Under the pieces are notes generated by a model, which ran no database searches, had not been told where the DNA came from, and saw only the letters and a program-made list of their open reading frames with translations. DNA of 64,000 bases from Pelosinus fermentans JBW45 (GTDB taxonomy: Bacteria; Bacillota; Negativicutes; DSM-13327): assembly GCF_000271665.2 (NCBI RefSeq), contig NZ_CP010978.1, forward strand, positions 4,184,501 through 4,248,500, in the 5' to 3' direction. Of the stretch, positions 51,243 through 59,671 are shown in pieces. Position 1 is the first letter of the stretch, and the number at the start of each line of letters is the position of its first letter. The position numbers were made by a program, and so were the translations under genes.

Positions 51243-53571
51243 GAGCGACCTCCAAATCGAGTTTACTTAAAAAAGTTTGCGCCGCATTTTCCCATGTACA
51301 ATTTTTAGATAAAAGCATATTCTTCAAAGATTTCGCACCAGACTTAACTCTTGCCTTATCACTAGCAATTTCCAATAGTGCCGTAGTTAACTGCTCTAAA
51401 TCATCTTCCGAAAAGGCCTCGTCACCAAAACTACCTTTAATCTCGATTGCCTTAATACATCCAAGACCTGGAGAACCACATTTATCTTTTATCATTTCGT
51501 ATAACCCGCTATTCTTTGAAATAATTATTGGTACTTCACCAGCGATCGCTTCCATGCCAACAAGCCCAAATCCTTCATGCCATGATGGCATGATACATAC
51601 ATCTCGCAAAGATAGATTTTCAAAAATTTTATTTCGGTCTTCACAATAAGGCACTGCTATAATACTTACTAGCCTTCCAGCCTCTTGAGATGCTAGAATT
51701 CTCAGTTCATCGCATTTCTCTTCATAGCTATCCCCAGCCTCTAATCCCATGACATAAAGACGCGGAAACTCATTCCCAAATGAACAAGGATTATTTTTAA
51801 AAGCTCGTGCGAACGCCTTGACCGCCAACTTACCTTGTTTTATAATTTCATTGTTTGAGTCTAACCTTCCAAATACAATAGCTGAAAATATTCCAGACGA
51901 ATTACAAGATGGAGATATTTCCTCTGTTAGTCCTGGAATGATTTCAATGATGTCTTGTTTCCTTCGTAGTTCTTCAGCTGACAACCTTAACTTAGGACCT
52001 ATAGCAAAAACTCGGTCAGCATGAGTAAATACCTTCCTTTGTACATCTTCTTTTGCAGCAGAGGAAATTCCCTTACTATATTTTATAGGATAGTATGAAG
52101 GGTAACTCATATGATGAATAATTGCACATTTACCTTCTTTTAACTGCTCACGACATTTAAGTGCTACTTCACCAGTTATAGTATCGTGCCCTACCCACCA
52201 CAGGATACTGCCTTTATCTATTTTTTTTACTTTATCAATAATTTCGTACGATCTTGAAGCATCAATCTGTTCAGATCCTATGTCTAAAGGGATTAGTGTT
52301 ACTTTGCTTTGATTAGCTTCGGCTATATCAAGTGGTGTAGCCTCTTTTACCACGCATACTATTCTAGGGGTGCTCACCAAGCCTAATGCTCTGCAAAAGT
52401 CGTAATTGAAAGAATTAATACCACCTAGTTTCGTTCCCCAAGAATCAGCAATAAGTATAATTTTCCCACTATCCACCTCAGTTTTTTCCTCTTTGCCAGT
52501 GGTAAGCATAGCTAACTTTTCTCCATTAGAAGGATTTTCAGTTTTATCAGATCTTCCCTTCTCATACCATAAATCTAGGCACATTAGCACATCATAAATT
52601 GCCCACATTGTAATTTTGTCACCTAATTGCGGGTGATGCCAAATACCGTCTTTTTCTTGACCTTCACTTATAAGTGAACTAATCACATTATTTATAAGCT
52701 TATCAATATCAGCATCCACACTCAGCAGGCTTTTTATGACGCGTACATTAGTAAGATGATAATGGTGCACGCGTTTAAGATCAATACTAATAATTTCAAG
52801 TAATCCAGAATTTTGATTTTGGTGCCAAAAAAAAGCCTCATTAAAATTACTACACAAGAAATCAATCGCCTTTTTTTTGCTTCTAAGTAATTCTTTTTTA
52901 AATGTAAAGACAGTATCCAAAACACATGCAGTATGGAAACAAGTTGATTGCTTGCCTTTATATTCTCCCCATCCGCCATCACTATTTTGGATACTAATTA
53001 TCCAATTAGAAGCATTCTCAATACATTCTTCAATGCTTTGTTTTTGCATACCATTTACCGGAATTTTTTCTATAATTTTTCTTAAACAATCTAAAACTAA
53101 AGCTGACGTATAAATTCTTTGATTGTCATCTTTAGTCATTCCCCACGCATTATTCGCTAAATTGTCTAGTAACCAAGTTATGCCCTTGTAAACGCTCTCA
53201 ACAATTGCATCCTTTTTGTCTATTAATTCTAGCCCGTAAAATTCACATAAACAAATTAATGCCCATGATGTTGGCTCACTAGATGATCGATCATTCAAGT
53301 TTGTTTTGTACGCCCAGCCACCATCGTCTCTTTGGATCTTTAACACCGTATTTAATGCTTTTTCAATTTTGATTTTATTTTCATCTATGATTTTAAATTT
53401 TTTTGCAAGTAATAACCCCTGAGAGGTAGCAACTATTCCAACATTCACGTTCTCGTCAAGATATTGATGCCAACCATCAGTATCTAGCTGAGGATCCGAT
53501 CGAAATCTTTGAATTATATAGCTCAAAGATAGAGACCTTATTTGCTTTAATTCATTTCGTGATGCGTCCAT
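51232..53571 (-). CDS. Terpenoid-cyclase-like toroid fused to a GT4-type glycosyltransferase
   Basis: About 779 residues from ATG 53571. Residues 1 to about 340 form an alpha/alpha-toroid like prenyltransferase/squalene cyclase repeats. QW-type motifs QRDDGGWAYK and QNSDGGWGEYKG recur, but the DxDD catalytic motif of squalene cyclases is not evident. From about 375, KIILIADSWGTKLGGINSFN begins a GT-B glycosyltransferase. It contains a donor-site segment PSWHEGFGLVGMEAIAGEVP and the E-x7-E-like helix of family 4 near residue 665. Fusion of these two is unusual. The gene lies 36 bp after the DUF1599 gene and overlaps the membrane protein gene. Confidence 0.82.
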   Translation of the reverse strand: MDASRNELKQIRSLSLSYIIQRFRSDPQLDTDGWHQYLDENVNVGIVATSQGLLLAKKFKIIDENKIKIEKALNTVLKIQRDDGGWAYKTNLNDRSSSEPTSWALICLCEFYGLELIDKKDAIVESVYKGITWLLDNLANNAWGMTKDDNQRIYTSALVLDCLRKIIEKIPVNGMQKQSIEECIENASNWIISIQNSDGGWGEYKGKQSTCFHTACVLDTVFTFKKELLRSKKKAIDFLCSNFNEAFFWHQNQNSGLLEIISIDLKRVHHYHLTNVRVIKSLLSVDADIDKLINNVISSLISEGQEKDGIWHHPQLGDKITMWAIYDVLMCLDLWYEKGRSDKTENPSNGEKLAMLTTGKEEKTEVDSGKIILIADSWGTKLGGINSFNYDFCRALGLVSTPRIVCVVKEATPLDIAEANQSKVTLIPLDIGSEQIDASRSYEIIDKVKKIDKGSILWWVGHDTITGEVALKCREQLKEGKCAIIHHMSYPSYYPIKYSKGISSAAKEDVQRKVFTHADRVFAIGPKLRLSAEELRRKQDIIEIIPGLTEEISPSCNSSGIFSAIVFGRLDSNNEIIKQGKLAVKAFARAFKNNPCSFGNEFPRLYVMGLEAGDSYEEKCDELRILASQEAGRLVSIIAVPYCEDRNKIFENLSLRDVCIMPSWHEGFGLVGMEAIAGEVPIIISKNSGLYEMIKDKCGSPGLGCIKAIEIKGSFGDEAFSEDDLEQLTTALLEIASDKARVKSGAKSLKNMLLSKNCTWENAAQTFLSKLDLEVARVI

Positions 53572-53607
53572 CTTCCCCCACAATCCGCAAAATATATCTA
53601 TGATAGA

Positions 53608-54210
53608 TTATTTTGAGTTATAATCAATTGATTCTAATTTTATTAATGCAAAGATACAATAATTTATAATATCACTTAATTGGGCATCTATGTCCTCAGA
53701 TACAATTAATCGCCTATCGTTGTCAATAATATTTTTTACTCTTAGTATTTTAATAATTATCTGATCCGTAATTGATATTAATGACATATCCCTCCAGGCT
53801 TCACCATAATCATGATTTTTATTTAACATTAACTCCTTGATACGACCTGAGCTATCAGAGTATTTTTCCATTACTATATTAATGTCTATTGTTTTTAATA
53901 TACTGATATTATTAATAGCATTATCAGATGTAGGAATAATGTCACTATGATAAAACTTAATAAGACCAATTAAACAATAATTTATGATTCCGATATATTC
54001 AACATCTCTCCCTTCCGGAATCAAACATTTGTCTCCATTTTGTTCCAACGTTCTAATTCTCTTAATTTTAATCCATAATTGATCTACTAACGAAGGCCAT
54101 CTAAATAAGATCCACGTTGCTCCATAATCTTTCATTTTATTGTAAAAGATACTTTGACACTTTGAAATTATAGTATCAAAGTCTTCTTCCACGCGATATT
54201 TCTTATCCAT
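53608..54210 (-). CDS. DUF1599 (nucleotide-modification-associated) protein, two repeats
   Basis: 200 residues built of two similar halves. The first has KMKDYGATWILFRWPSLVDQ, RIRTLEQNG and VEYIGIINYCLIGLIK; the second has LNKNHDYGEAWRDMSLISIT, RVKNIIDND and AQLSDIINYCIFALIK. This matches DUF1599, which is reported from operons for modified nucleotides or DNA bases. The motif K-x-x-DYG-x-x-W is in both halves. Function unproven. AGGAGAG precedes ATG 54210, and the preceding HIT gene ends 11 bp upstream. Confidence 0.8.
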   Translation of the reverse strand: MDKKYRVEEDFDTIISKCQSIFYNKMKDYGATWILFRWPSLVDQLWIKIKRIRTLEQNGDKCLIPEGRDVEYIGIINYCLIGLIKFYHSDIIPTSDNAINNISILKTIDINIVMEKYSDSSGRIKELMLNKNHDYGEAWRDMSLISITDQIIIKILRVKNIIDNDRRLIVSEDIDAQLSDIINYCIFALIKLESIDYNSK

Positions 54211-54221
54211 AATTTACTCTC

Positions 54222-54926
54222 CTAAAGGTTTGTTATAAGTTGATTTTGCTTCTTATAGCTTGTTATGCTATTTATAGTATTGATAATAATATCTACTCCA
54301 TAATTTTTTCTCCAGTCCCATTTATTCATAATTCCAAGCTCTTGACATAATATTTGCCTAAAGAATTGAGATACTATAACATCATTTTCAAATATAAATC
54401 TTTCTCCAAAATTATTTTGATAAAATAAATAATCTTTTTTATTTTGATATTCATCCTGAAGAGTCGTAAATCTTTCGAATTTCTTACGGCTTAGTACTTT
54501 AATGTAATCATTATTCAAAAGTTCGCCATCAAAGGGCACAACATGAATATGTGTATGGTCTACGCAACATCCGCCCTTAAGCCTATCATTTACGGCACCG
54601 TGTTCAAATAAAATAGTTTTCTTATTGTAAACCTTTTCTATTAGACTACCTAAAAAAGATATTATCTTCTCTAATTCCTCAAAATAGTCTTCTGGGCAAT
54701 CTAACACTGAAAAATAGTGTTTTTTAGTGATAATCAATAAATATCCTGGTACAAATGAACCGACTGACGGTACTACCACCCAATATTTCGTTGAAAATAG
54801 CACCCGTTCTTGCAGTTTGTATAGACAGGCAATATTTTTGTAAAAAAAGCTTTCCTTATACATCTGATTAAATTCCATGCAAAAACTACACCCATGTACT
54901 GTCTCTGATATCGTTGATTTGATCAT
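54222..54926 (-). CDS. HIT-family nucleotide hydrolase/transferase-like protein
   Basis: 234 residues from ATG 54926 (GGAGG 14 bases upstream; a longer start at 54956 has no ribosome site). It opens with CSFCMEF, as in HIT proteins with a CxxC zinc pair. The histidine triad follows as DHTHIHVVPFDG near residue 120. The region PSVGSFVPGYLLIITKKHYF matches the HIT core strand. HIT proteins hydrolyse or transfer nucleotidyl groups (Ap4A, AMP-lysine, UDP-sugars). The C-terminal 100 residues are unassigned. In this operon a nucleotide-sugar or adenylated intermediate is plausible; inference. Confidence 0.8.
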   Translation of the reverse strand: MIKSTISETVHGCSFCMEFNQMYKESFFYKNIACLYKLQERVLFSTKYWVVVPSVGSFVPGYLLIITKKHYFSVLDCPEDYFEELEKIISFLGSLIEKVYNKKTILFEHGAVNDRLKGGCCVDHTHIHVVPFDGELLNNDYIKVLSRKKFERFTTLQDEYQNKKDYLFYQNNFGERFIFENDVIVSQFFRQILCQELGIMNKWDWRKNYGVDIIINTINSITSYKKQNQLITNL

Positions 54927-54958
54927 AAAATTGATACAAGCCTCCTTTTGCATCAATT

Positions 54959-55261
54959 TTATAGTAGCTTTTTTGCATCAATAAACATTTGAAAAAGCTT
55001 CTGCTCCGAAAAGTTATACTTTTCTACGAGTTTATTCATATTTGTTCTAAAGCTTTCAACTGGATACAAGTCCAAGCTATCATGTTCATAAAACCATAGA
55101 AGTAAACCCAATGCACTTTGGGTATTATTTTCATTACAATTAATATCATCCCCCCCAAACCATTGTAATAATATTGCTATATCATCGCTATTTAGAAATG
55201 ATTCATAATCTGCATTACCATGTTGCTGGACTTGCTCAATATACTTCATAAAGTTACTCAT
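54959..55261 (-). CDS. Unknown 100-residue protein, first gene of the toroid-GT operon
   Basis: Acidic helical protein beginning MSNFMKYIEQVQQHGNADYE, with ILLQWFGGDDINCNENNTQS and a C-terminal SEQKLFQMFIDAKKLL. No motif I recognise. GAGGAAGG precedes ATG 55261. It is followed by the HIT gene with essentially no gap, so it belongs to the same transcript. It might be a small regulator or adaptor. The promoter is probably in 55262-55330 but I see only a weak TATTAT -10 there. Confidence 0.65.
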   Translation of the reverse strand: MSNFMKYIEQVQQHGNADYESFLNSDDIAILLQWFGGDDINCNENNTQSALGLLLWFYEHDSLDLYPVESFRTNMNKLVEKYNFSEQKLFQMFIDAKKLL

Positions 55262-55568
55262 CTCAGAACCTTCCTCTCAGAATTCATCATATCTTCTAAT
55301 GTTAATAATACCCCAAAATGCCAAAATCCACACATATTATCCATCCCTTACTATTAAGCTTTTTTATCAACGCCCACTTTGAAGGTTTCCCATTACTGGT
55401 CTATCTCTTACTCAAATCCGAGCAAAAAGATTATTATCGCACTATAATTTATTGCGATATTTTTTTTATTCTAGGCGAATTGTCAACTAAGTGAAAACTC
55501 ATGGAGGGTTCCGCGGGTCAACTCTACAGTATTAAACTATAAGTTATAAAATTCCATAAAAAATATAA

Positions 55569-55606
55569 AGGTCCTGCCAAGTCCCTATAAAAATTTGGCA
55601 GGACCT
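55569..55606. repeat. 12-bp perfect hairpin (AGGTCCTGCCAA type)
   Basis: AGGTCCTGCCAA (55569-55580) pairs with TTGGCAGGACCT (55595-55606), followed by CTTTGGCTACTATA. It resembles the 39514 and 61096 hairpins with their TTCGCTRTTA tails. It lies in the 977-bp gene-free stretch 55262-56238. Confidence 0.55.
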
Positions 55607-55910
55607 CTTTGGCTACTATAAAATGATATGGTTTCCCCCGATTAGTCTCGTTAAGGAGGACAGTTATTTCGACATAGGATGGAGGGACGCCAGGGACGTT
55701 CCTTTTTGACAACTTCATAGTGAATATACTCATAAATTATTACTAACCTTTAGACAGCTTTTTAATTTCTCTCATAAGCATAACATTTTTCTGAGAGTTT
55801 GGTTCGAAGAGAAAGAGTCAACTCTTTGGGATTTATCATTCATTTTCTAGAATAATTGATAAGCTTAGACTACCATATGTGACAATCCTTAGAGTTTACC
55901 TAAAAGCAGA

Positions 55911-55975
55911 AAGGGTCAATGTTATTATAAGCGGAGGTTAAGTATCACGGCGAAGCGTTAATAACATTGACCCTT
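55911..55975. repeat. REP-like 17-bp inverted repeat, inserted element
   Basis: Arms 55911-55927 (AAGGGTCAATGTTATTA) and 55959-55975 are exact complements around a 31-nt loop. The block 55905-56040 interrupts a sequence that is continuous at 48695-48706. A partial copy (GCAGAAAGGATCAATGTTAT) is at 61215-61234. It behaves like a short mobile hairpin. Confidence 0.6.
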
Positions 55976-56040
55976 CCCCCTCATACAGCAAAAAACATCT
56001 TTTCTAAAAAGAGCAAAAACCCTAACCCCCAACAACAAAC

Positions 56041-56077
56041 CCGCCCCTACCCTCAACACTCTGAGGATAGGGGCGGT
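56041..56077. repeat. Second copy of the GC-rich hairpin of 48705
   Basis: CCGCCCCTACCCTCA pairs with TGAGGATAGGGGCGG. With its flanks (55843-55904 and 56078-56105) this duplicates the 48636-48780 region. No protein gene precedes this copy. Confidence 0.65.
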
Positions 56078-56238
56078 ACTCATTTATCTATTCTACTGTT
56101 ACTGGCATAACCTTGTCTCTAGCTCAACGCAATCGCCCTTGCTTTGCCAACTGTTAATGTTGCTTTACTAAATTGTACCTGCTATCATATAATTTGTAAC
56201 AAAAGTACAAAAATATTTGATAAAAATGAGGGAATAGA

Positions 56239-57303
56239 ATGGCCCCAGATCACACCTTGGACGAGCAAGAGCCCAAACATCAGCGACGTGTTCGCTATAA
56301 AGGCACTCACCCTAAGAATTTTAAAGAAAAATATAAGGAACTGCAGCCAGAGCAATATGCTGATGATGTGGCAAAGATTATTCAGAAGGGCAATACTCCT
56401 GCCGGTATGCATATTTCAATCTGCGTTAAAGAAATATTGGATTTCCTGCAAATTACCCCAGGACAAACTGGATTAGATGCAACACTAGGTTATGGCGGAC
56501 ATACCTTAGAGATGCTTAAATGTTTACATTCAAAGGGGCGCTTGTACGCTACTGATGTAGATCCCCTTGAATTACCGCGCACCAAAGATCGTTTAGAGCG
56601 TTTGGGTTATGGCTCCGAAATTTTAGAGATCAAGCAAATGAACTTTTCCAAAATAGATCAAATCATTCCCGAATCAGGGCTATTTAATTTTGTATTGGCA
56701 GACTTGGGTATTTCCTCTATGCAAATAGACAATCCTGAAAGAGGGTTTTCGTTTAAGTATGAAGGGCCATTGGACTTAAGACTTAATCCGAAAGCAGGTT
56801 ACTCCGCAGCAAGTCTTTTAAAGAAAATATCTCTAGATGAATTACAAGATATGCTGATAGAAAATGCTGACGAGCCTCATGCCGAAGTAATCGCTCGTGC
56901 TATTACTTCCAACATTAAAAAAGGAACTGTTATATCGACAACAACTGAGCTTCGAAATATCATTACAGATGCTCTTAAATTTGTTCAAAAAGTCACCAAA
57001 GATGATATTAAAAAATCTTGTCAACGAACCTTTCAAACATTGCGAATTGATGTCAATAAGGAGTTTGATGTGTTAGACGAATTCCTAGAAAAACTTCCTG
57101 ATGTCATGGCGACCGGTGGACGCGTTGCTATACTTTCCTTTCATTCAGGAGAAGATCGTCGCGTAAAAAAATCTTTTAGACAATTTTTTCGTGAAGGCAT
57201 TTATCGTGAAATAGCACCCGATCCTATTCGGGCATCAGCAGAAGAATGCCATATCAATAGTCGTGCCCGTTCTGCTAAATTGCGTTGGGCAATCAAATCA
57301 TAA
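56239..57303 (+). CDS. RsmH-like class I SAM-dependent methyltransferase (second-type MraW)
   Basis: 354 residues of the 16S rRNA (cytosine-1402-N4) methyltransferase family. SAM loop DATLGYGGHT, then DLGISSMQIDNPERGFSF, RTFQTLRIDVNKEFDVL and ILSFHSGEDRRVK are all RsmH signatures. An N-terminal extension of about 60 basic residues (MAPDHTLDEQEPKHQRRVRY) is not part of standard RsmH, and the usual HxPV start of the domain reads HISICVKEIL. It lies outside any dcw cluster, so it is probably a paralogue with a changed target. GAGGGAAT precedes ATG 56239. An unknown gene follows 85 bp later. Confidence 0.88.
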   Translation: MAPDHTLDEQEPKHQRRVRYKGTHPKNFKEKYKELQPEQYADDVAKIIQKGNTPAGMHISICVKEILDFLQITPGQTGLDATLGYGGHTLEMLKCLHSKGRLYATDVDPLELPRTKDRLERLGYGSEILEIKQMNFSKIDQIIPESGLFNFVLADLGISSMQIDNPERGFSFKYEGPLDLRLNPKAGYSAASLLKKISLDELQDMLIENADEPHAEVIARAITSNIKKGTVISTTTELRNIITDALKFVQKVTKDDIKKSCQRTFQTLRIDVNKEFDVLDEFLEKLPDVMATGGRVAILSFHSGEDRRVKKSFRQFFREGIYREIAPDPIRASAEECHINSRARSAKLRWAIKS

Positions 57304-57388
57304 CTTGCAAAAAACACACTACATCTTTTCATTTGAAAAACTTCTTCTTTGCAAATAAACAAAATCGAAATGATATGAGGAGCAAACT

Positions 57389-57991
57389 ATGACAACATTA
57401 AATGCAATCATTATGGAAGTAGGTAAAGATCCTGCTGTCTATAAACTATCAACGGCGATTGATAAACAACTTGAAGAAATGGCCATTGTATTAGGGGGAA
57501 ATTTCATTAGTTCTCGCTTGTTCGAAGTCGGTGAAGGTCTATCCTTACATATTTTTATAAACGATATGGCAATTCCTCTACAACTGACTGCAAATCGTCG
57601 TTTCCCTGAACCTGATCAAGATCAAATTATTTTTGGTAATGCTCTTTTTCTCATCATTGATGATGTCATCGGTGATGAAGAAGGTGCATTAGATATTCCC
57701 GATCAATATTGTGAGGTTTTCATCAACAAACTCAAAGAGAGTTTTGCGCCTTGTAGAGGTGACGAGAAACCAGATCTGGATGCAGAAATTTTTGTCGAAA
57801 ACCCAGGTACAAACGAAGAACGAAGGTTTAGGTGGGAAGAAGTGCAAGCACCTGGCAAAGAAAACGAGTTAAAATTTATTGGACAAGGTTATGTTCGTAT
57901 TGTTGATGATGGTACCTGTGATATTCTAGAAATTCGCGGACGTTACTTCAAACAAAAATATCTCAAAGAAAGCAATAAAAATTTACAATAG
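57389..57991 (+). CDS. Unknown 200-residue protein linked to the RsmH-like gene
   Basis: Soluble alpha/beta protein: MTTLNAIIMEVGKDPAVYKL, then AIVLGGNFISSRLFEVGEGL, a Pro/Asp-rich middle (RRFPEPDQDQIIFGNALFLI) and a C-terminal FIGQGYVRIVDDGTCDILEI. No signal peptide, no catalytic motif I recognise. GAGGAG precedes ATG 57389 and it is probably co-transcribed with the RsmH-like gene. A deleted copy with the same leader is at 12557-12689, so this gene and its own leader have been duplicated without the methyltransferase. Confidence 0.8.
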   Translation: MTTLNAIIMEVGKDPAVYKLSTAIDKQLEEMAIVLGGNFISSRLFEVGEGLSLHIFINDMAIPLQLTANRRFPEPDQDQIIFGNALFLIIDDVIGDEEGALDIPDQYCEVFINKLKESFAPCRGDEKPDLDAEIFVENPGTNEERRFRWEEVQAPGKENELKFIGQGYVRIVDDGTCDILEIRGRYFKQKYLKESNKNLQ

Positions 57992-58030
57992 AATGTTTGA
58001 ACAAAACATCGAATCAACTTATATTTTCAC

Positions 58031-58555
58031 TTAATCTGCATTAGCAACAATTAAGGATATAGATTCTTTAGAGACTGATTTCTCAATATAAAATGCCATG
58101 AGAAGATATAAAGGTATACTGATTGCTATATGAATCAATGTGAAGCTTACTCCTAATGAAGCTGCTTCAAATACTACTATAGGAAGTTTTGTGCTTGACC
58201 ATACGCCTAGAAAAAATATTACATTGGACAACTTCGCTCCTTTTTTCAGGAGAAGAACCCCCATTGGAAATGCTATATATAATGGTCCTGCCGCTATCGT
58301 TCCAAGTACGAAACCTATGAGAAGTCCAGTTGCCCCTGATCCATGGCCCATATATCTTATCAAGGTTTCCTTTGGAACCCAGATATCCATCAGGCCCATA
58401 ATAATAAAGATCGGAGGAATTAATAAAAGCATTTCCTTCAAATTGGATAGTGTAATATCAAATGCATTTTTACCAACTTTATTATTTATAAAAAAGATTG
58501 TTATTTGTATTAAAAGAAATAGTAGTGCCCATTTATATGCTTTCAATAGTTTCAT
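58031..58555 (-). CDS. Permease half (DUF318-like), distal subunit
   Basis: 174 residues with about five membrane helices. The segment KEMLLLIPPIFIIMGLMDIW and AAGPLYIAFPMGVLLLKKGA resemble one half of the two-fold DUF318/ArsP-type permeases. The start ATG overlaps the end of the preceding permease half within one base (TAA then A then ATG), so both are produced together. The two proteins presumably form one transporter. The Cys-Ser-Cys loop of the 3920-4876 permease is not present, so substrate may differ. Confidence 0.8.
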   Translation of the reverse strand: MKLLKAYKWALLFLLIQITIFFINNKVGKNAFDITLSNLKEMLLLIPPIFIIMGLMDIWVPKETLIRYMGHGSGATGLLIGFVLGTIAAGPLYIAFPMGVLLLKKGAKLSNVIFFLGVWSSTKLPIVVFEAASLGVSFTLIHIAISIPLYLLMAFYIEKSVSKESISLIVANAD

Positions 58556-58556
58556 T

Positions 58557-59033
58557 TTACATCACCATCCCTATTACAGCAGTAAATACTATACAAATCA
58601 TAAATGATAAAACAATTCGTTTTACAGCGATATCTTTATTAAAATATTTTATCTCTGCTGGAAAAGAGACAATACCAACGGCCATGATTGTTGAAACCAA
58701 TGCAGCAACTTGCATATAGCCAGCCCCGGCTTTAAGCAACGTCCCTCCTAGAGGAAATGCCACGAAACTTGGAAGTGATACAATAGACCCAATTATTAAT
58801 GCTATAATTGCACCTAACACACCAGACTCTGATCCGATCAGAGTTGTAATTACACTTTGGTTAAGAACAGCCAAGGTGATTCCTATAAAAAGCATCATTG
58901 CAAGCACAATGGGAACCAATTTCTCAAATGACATCCACGCAACTTTGATGCTTTTTTTAGTTTTGTTCTTGTCCTTAATAAATGAAACTAGTAATAGAAT
59001 TCCGGCAACTGCATATAAAACACTTGATACCAT
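58557..59033 (-). CDS. Permease half (DUF318-like), proximal subunit
   Basis: 158 residues, about five membrane helices: VSSVLYAVAGILLLVSFIKD, KLVPIVLAMMLFIGITLAVL, and IVSLPSFVAFPLGGTLLKAG. The last is closely parallel to the AAGPLYIAFPMGVLLLKKGA of the distal half, showing common ancestry of the two. ATG 59033 has AGGGGTG upstream, 15 bp after the PadR gene. Three-gene operon PadR, half A, half B. Confidence 0.8.
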   Translation of the reverse strand: MVSSVLYAVAGILLLVSFIKDKNKTKKSIKVAWMSFEKLVPIVLAMMLFIGITLAVLNQSVITTLIGSESGVLGAIIALIIGSIVSLPSFVAFPLGGTLLKAGAGYMQVAALVSTIMAVGIVSFPAEIKYFNKDIAVKRIVLSFMICIVFTAVIGMVM

Positions 59034-59048
59034 TTCACACCCCTATTC

Positions 59049-59384
59049 CTAAAAATCTAATCGATCAAACTCGGATAGAAAGTATTCAAGATTTCTTTTT
59101 CTTTCCTCGATATCATCTTTAAATTCTTTAAGCAGCCTACGTCCTTGTTCTGTTATGGTATAACACTTTCTTGCAGCTCCTGGATTTGCTGTATCCCAGC
59201 AAGCTTCAACAGCATCTGATTTTTCCAATTCAGAAAGTGCGCGGTAAATAGCAGGCCCATCTGCTTTAATATATGGCATGGACTCATTCATTTTGCTAAG
59301 CAACATAGAACCATGTGTACTCTCTTTAGCTAAAAATAATAATATAAATGCCGGCAAATGACGGCCATAATTTAATTTATTCAT
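59049..59384 (-). CDS. PadR-family transcriptional regulator
   Basis: 111 residues. Winged helix of PadR type: LPAFILLFLAKESTHGSMLL, SKMNESMPYIKADGPAIYRA and LSELEKSDAVEACWDTANPG, with the wing AARKCYTITEQGRRLL and a C-terminal coiled-coil helix. AGGGGAT precedes ATG 59384. It opens the operon of the split permease and likely represses it. ATATGTGTTAATCACATTATAG-type inverted motif in the 59410-59435 region is a candidate operator. Confidence 0.88.
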   Translation of the reverse strand: MNKLNYGRHLPAFILLFLAKESTHGSMLLSKMNESMPYIKADGPAIYRALSELEKSDAVEACWDTANPGAARKCYTITEQGRRLLKEFKDDIEERKRNLEYFLSEFDRLDF

Positions 59385-59594
59385 AAAAATCCCCTTTATT
59401 TAAAATCAATACATATGTGTTAATCACATTATAGTGTTTAAAGCATTATAATGTCAATTGAATTTTTACCCTAAGACTTCTTTCCTTTATCTTGAAACAA
59501 CTCGTTTTACCATCCATTTATCTCTATTATTACGACAATTCGGGCTTTAGCTAGTGAAGCTATCCCAAACCTTCTAAAACCACATAAAGCAAAA

Positions 59595-59615
59595 AAGCCA
59601 CGAAATTCGTGACTT
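59595..59615 (-). terminator. Terminator of the aldo/keto reductase gene
   Basis: AAGCCACGAA (59595-59604) pairs with TTCGTGACTT (59606-59615) with one mismatch; A-run on the left gives a T-run on the minus strand. About 60 bp after the stop at 59672. The tight one-base spacer means the functional loop must be larger. Confidence 0.5.
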
Positions 59616-59671
59616 CATAAAATCTGGATTTACATGGTGGCGAAGAGGGTAACCTAAGGGTAGCTGCTATG

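Noticed and set aside
55524-55733. 69-codon frame on the minus strand
   Set aside because: Crosses the perfect hairpin 55569-55606 and GGGACG repeats, no ribosome site; a by-product of repeat DNA.
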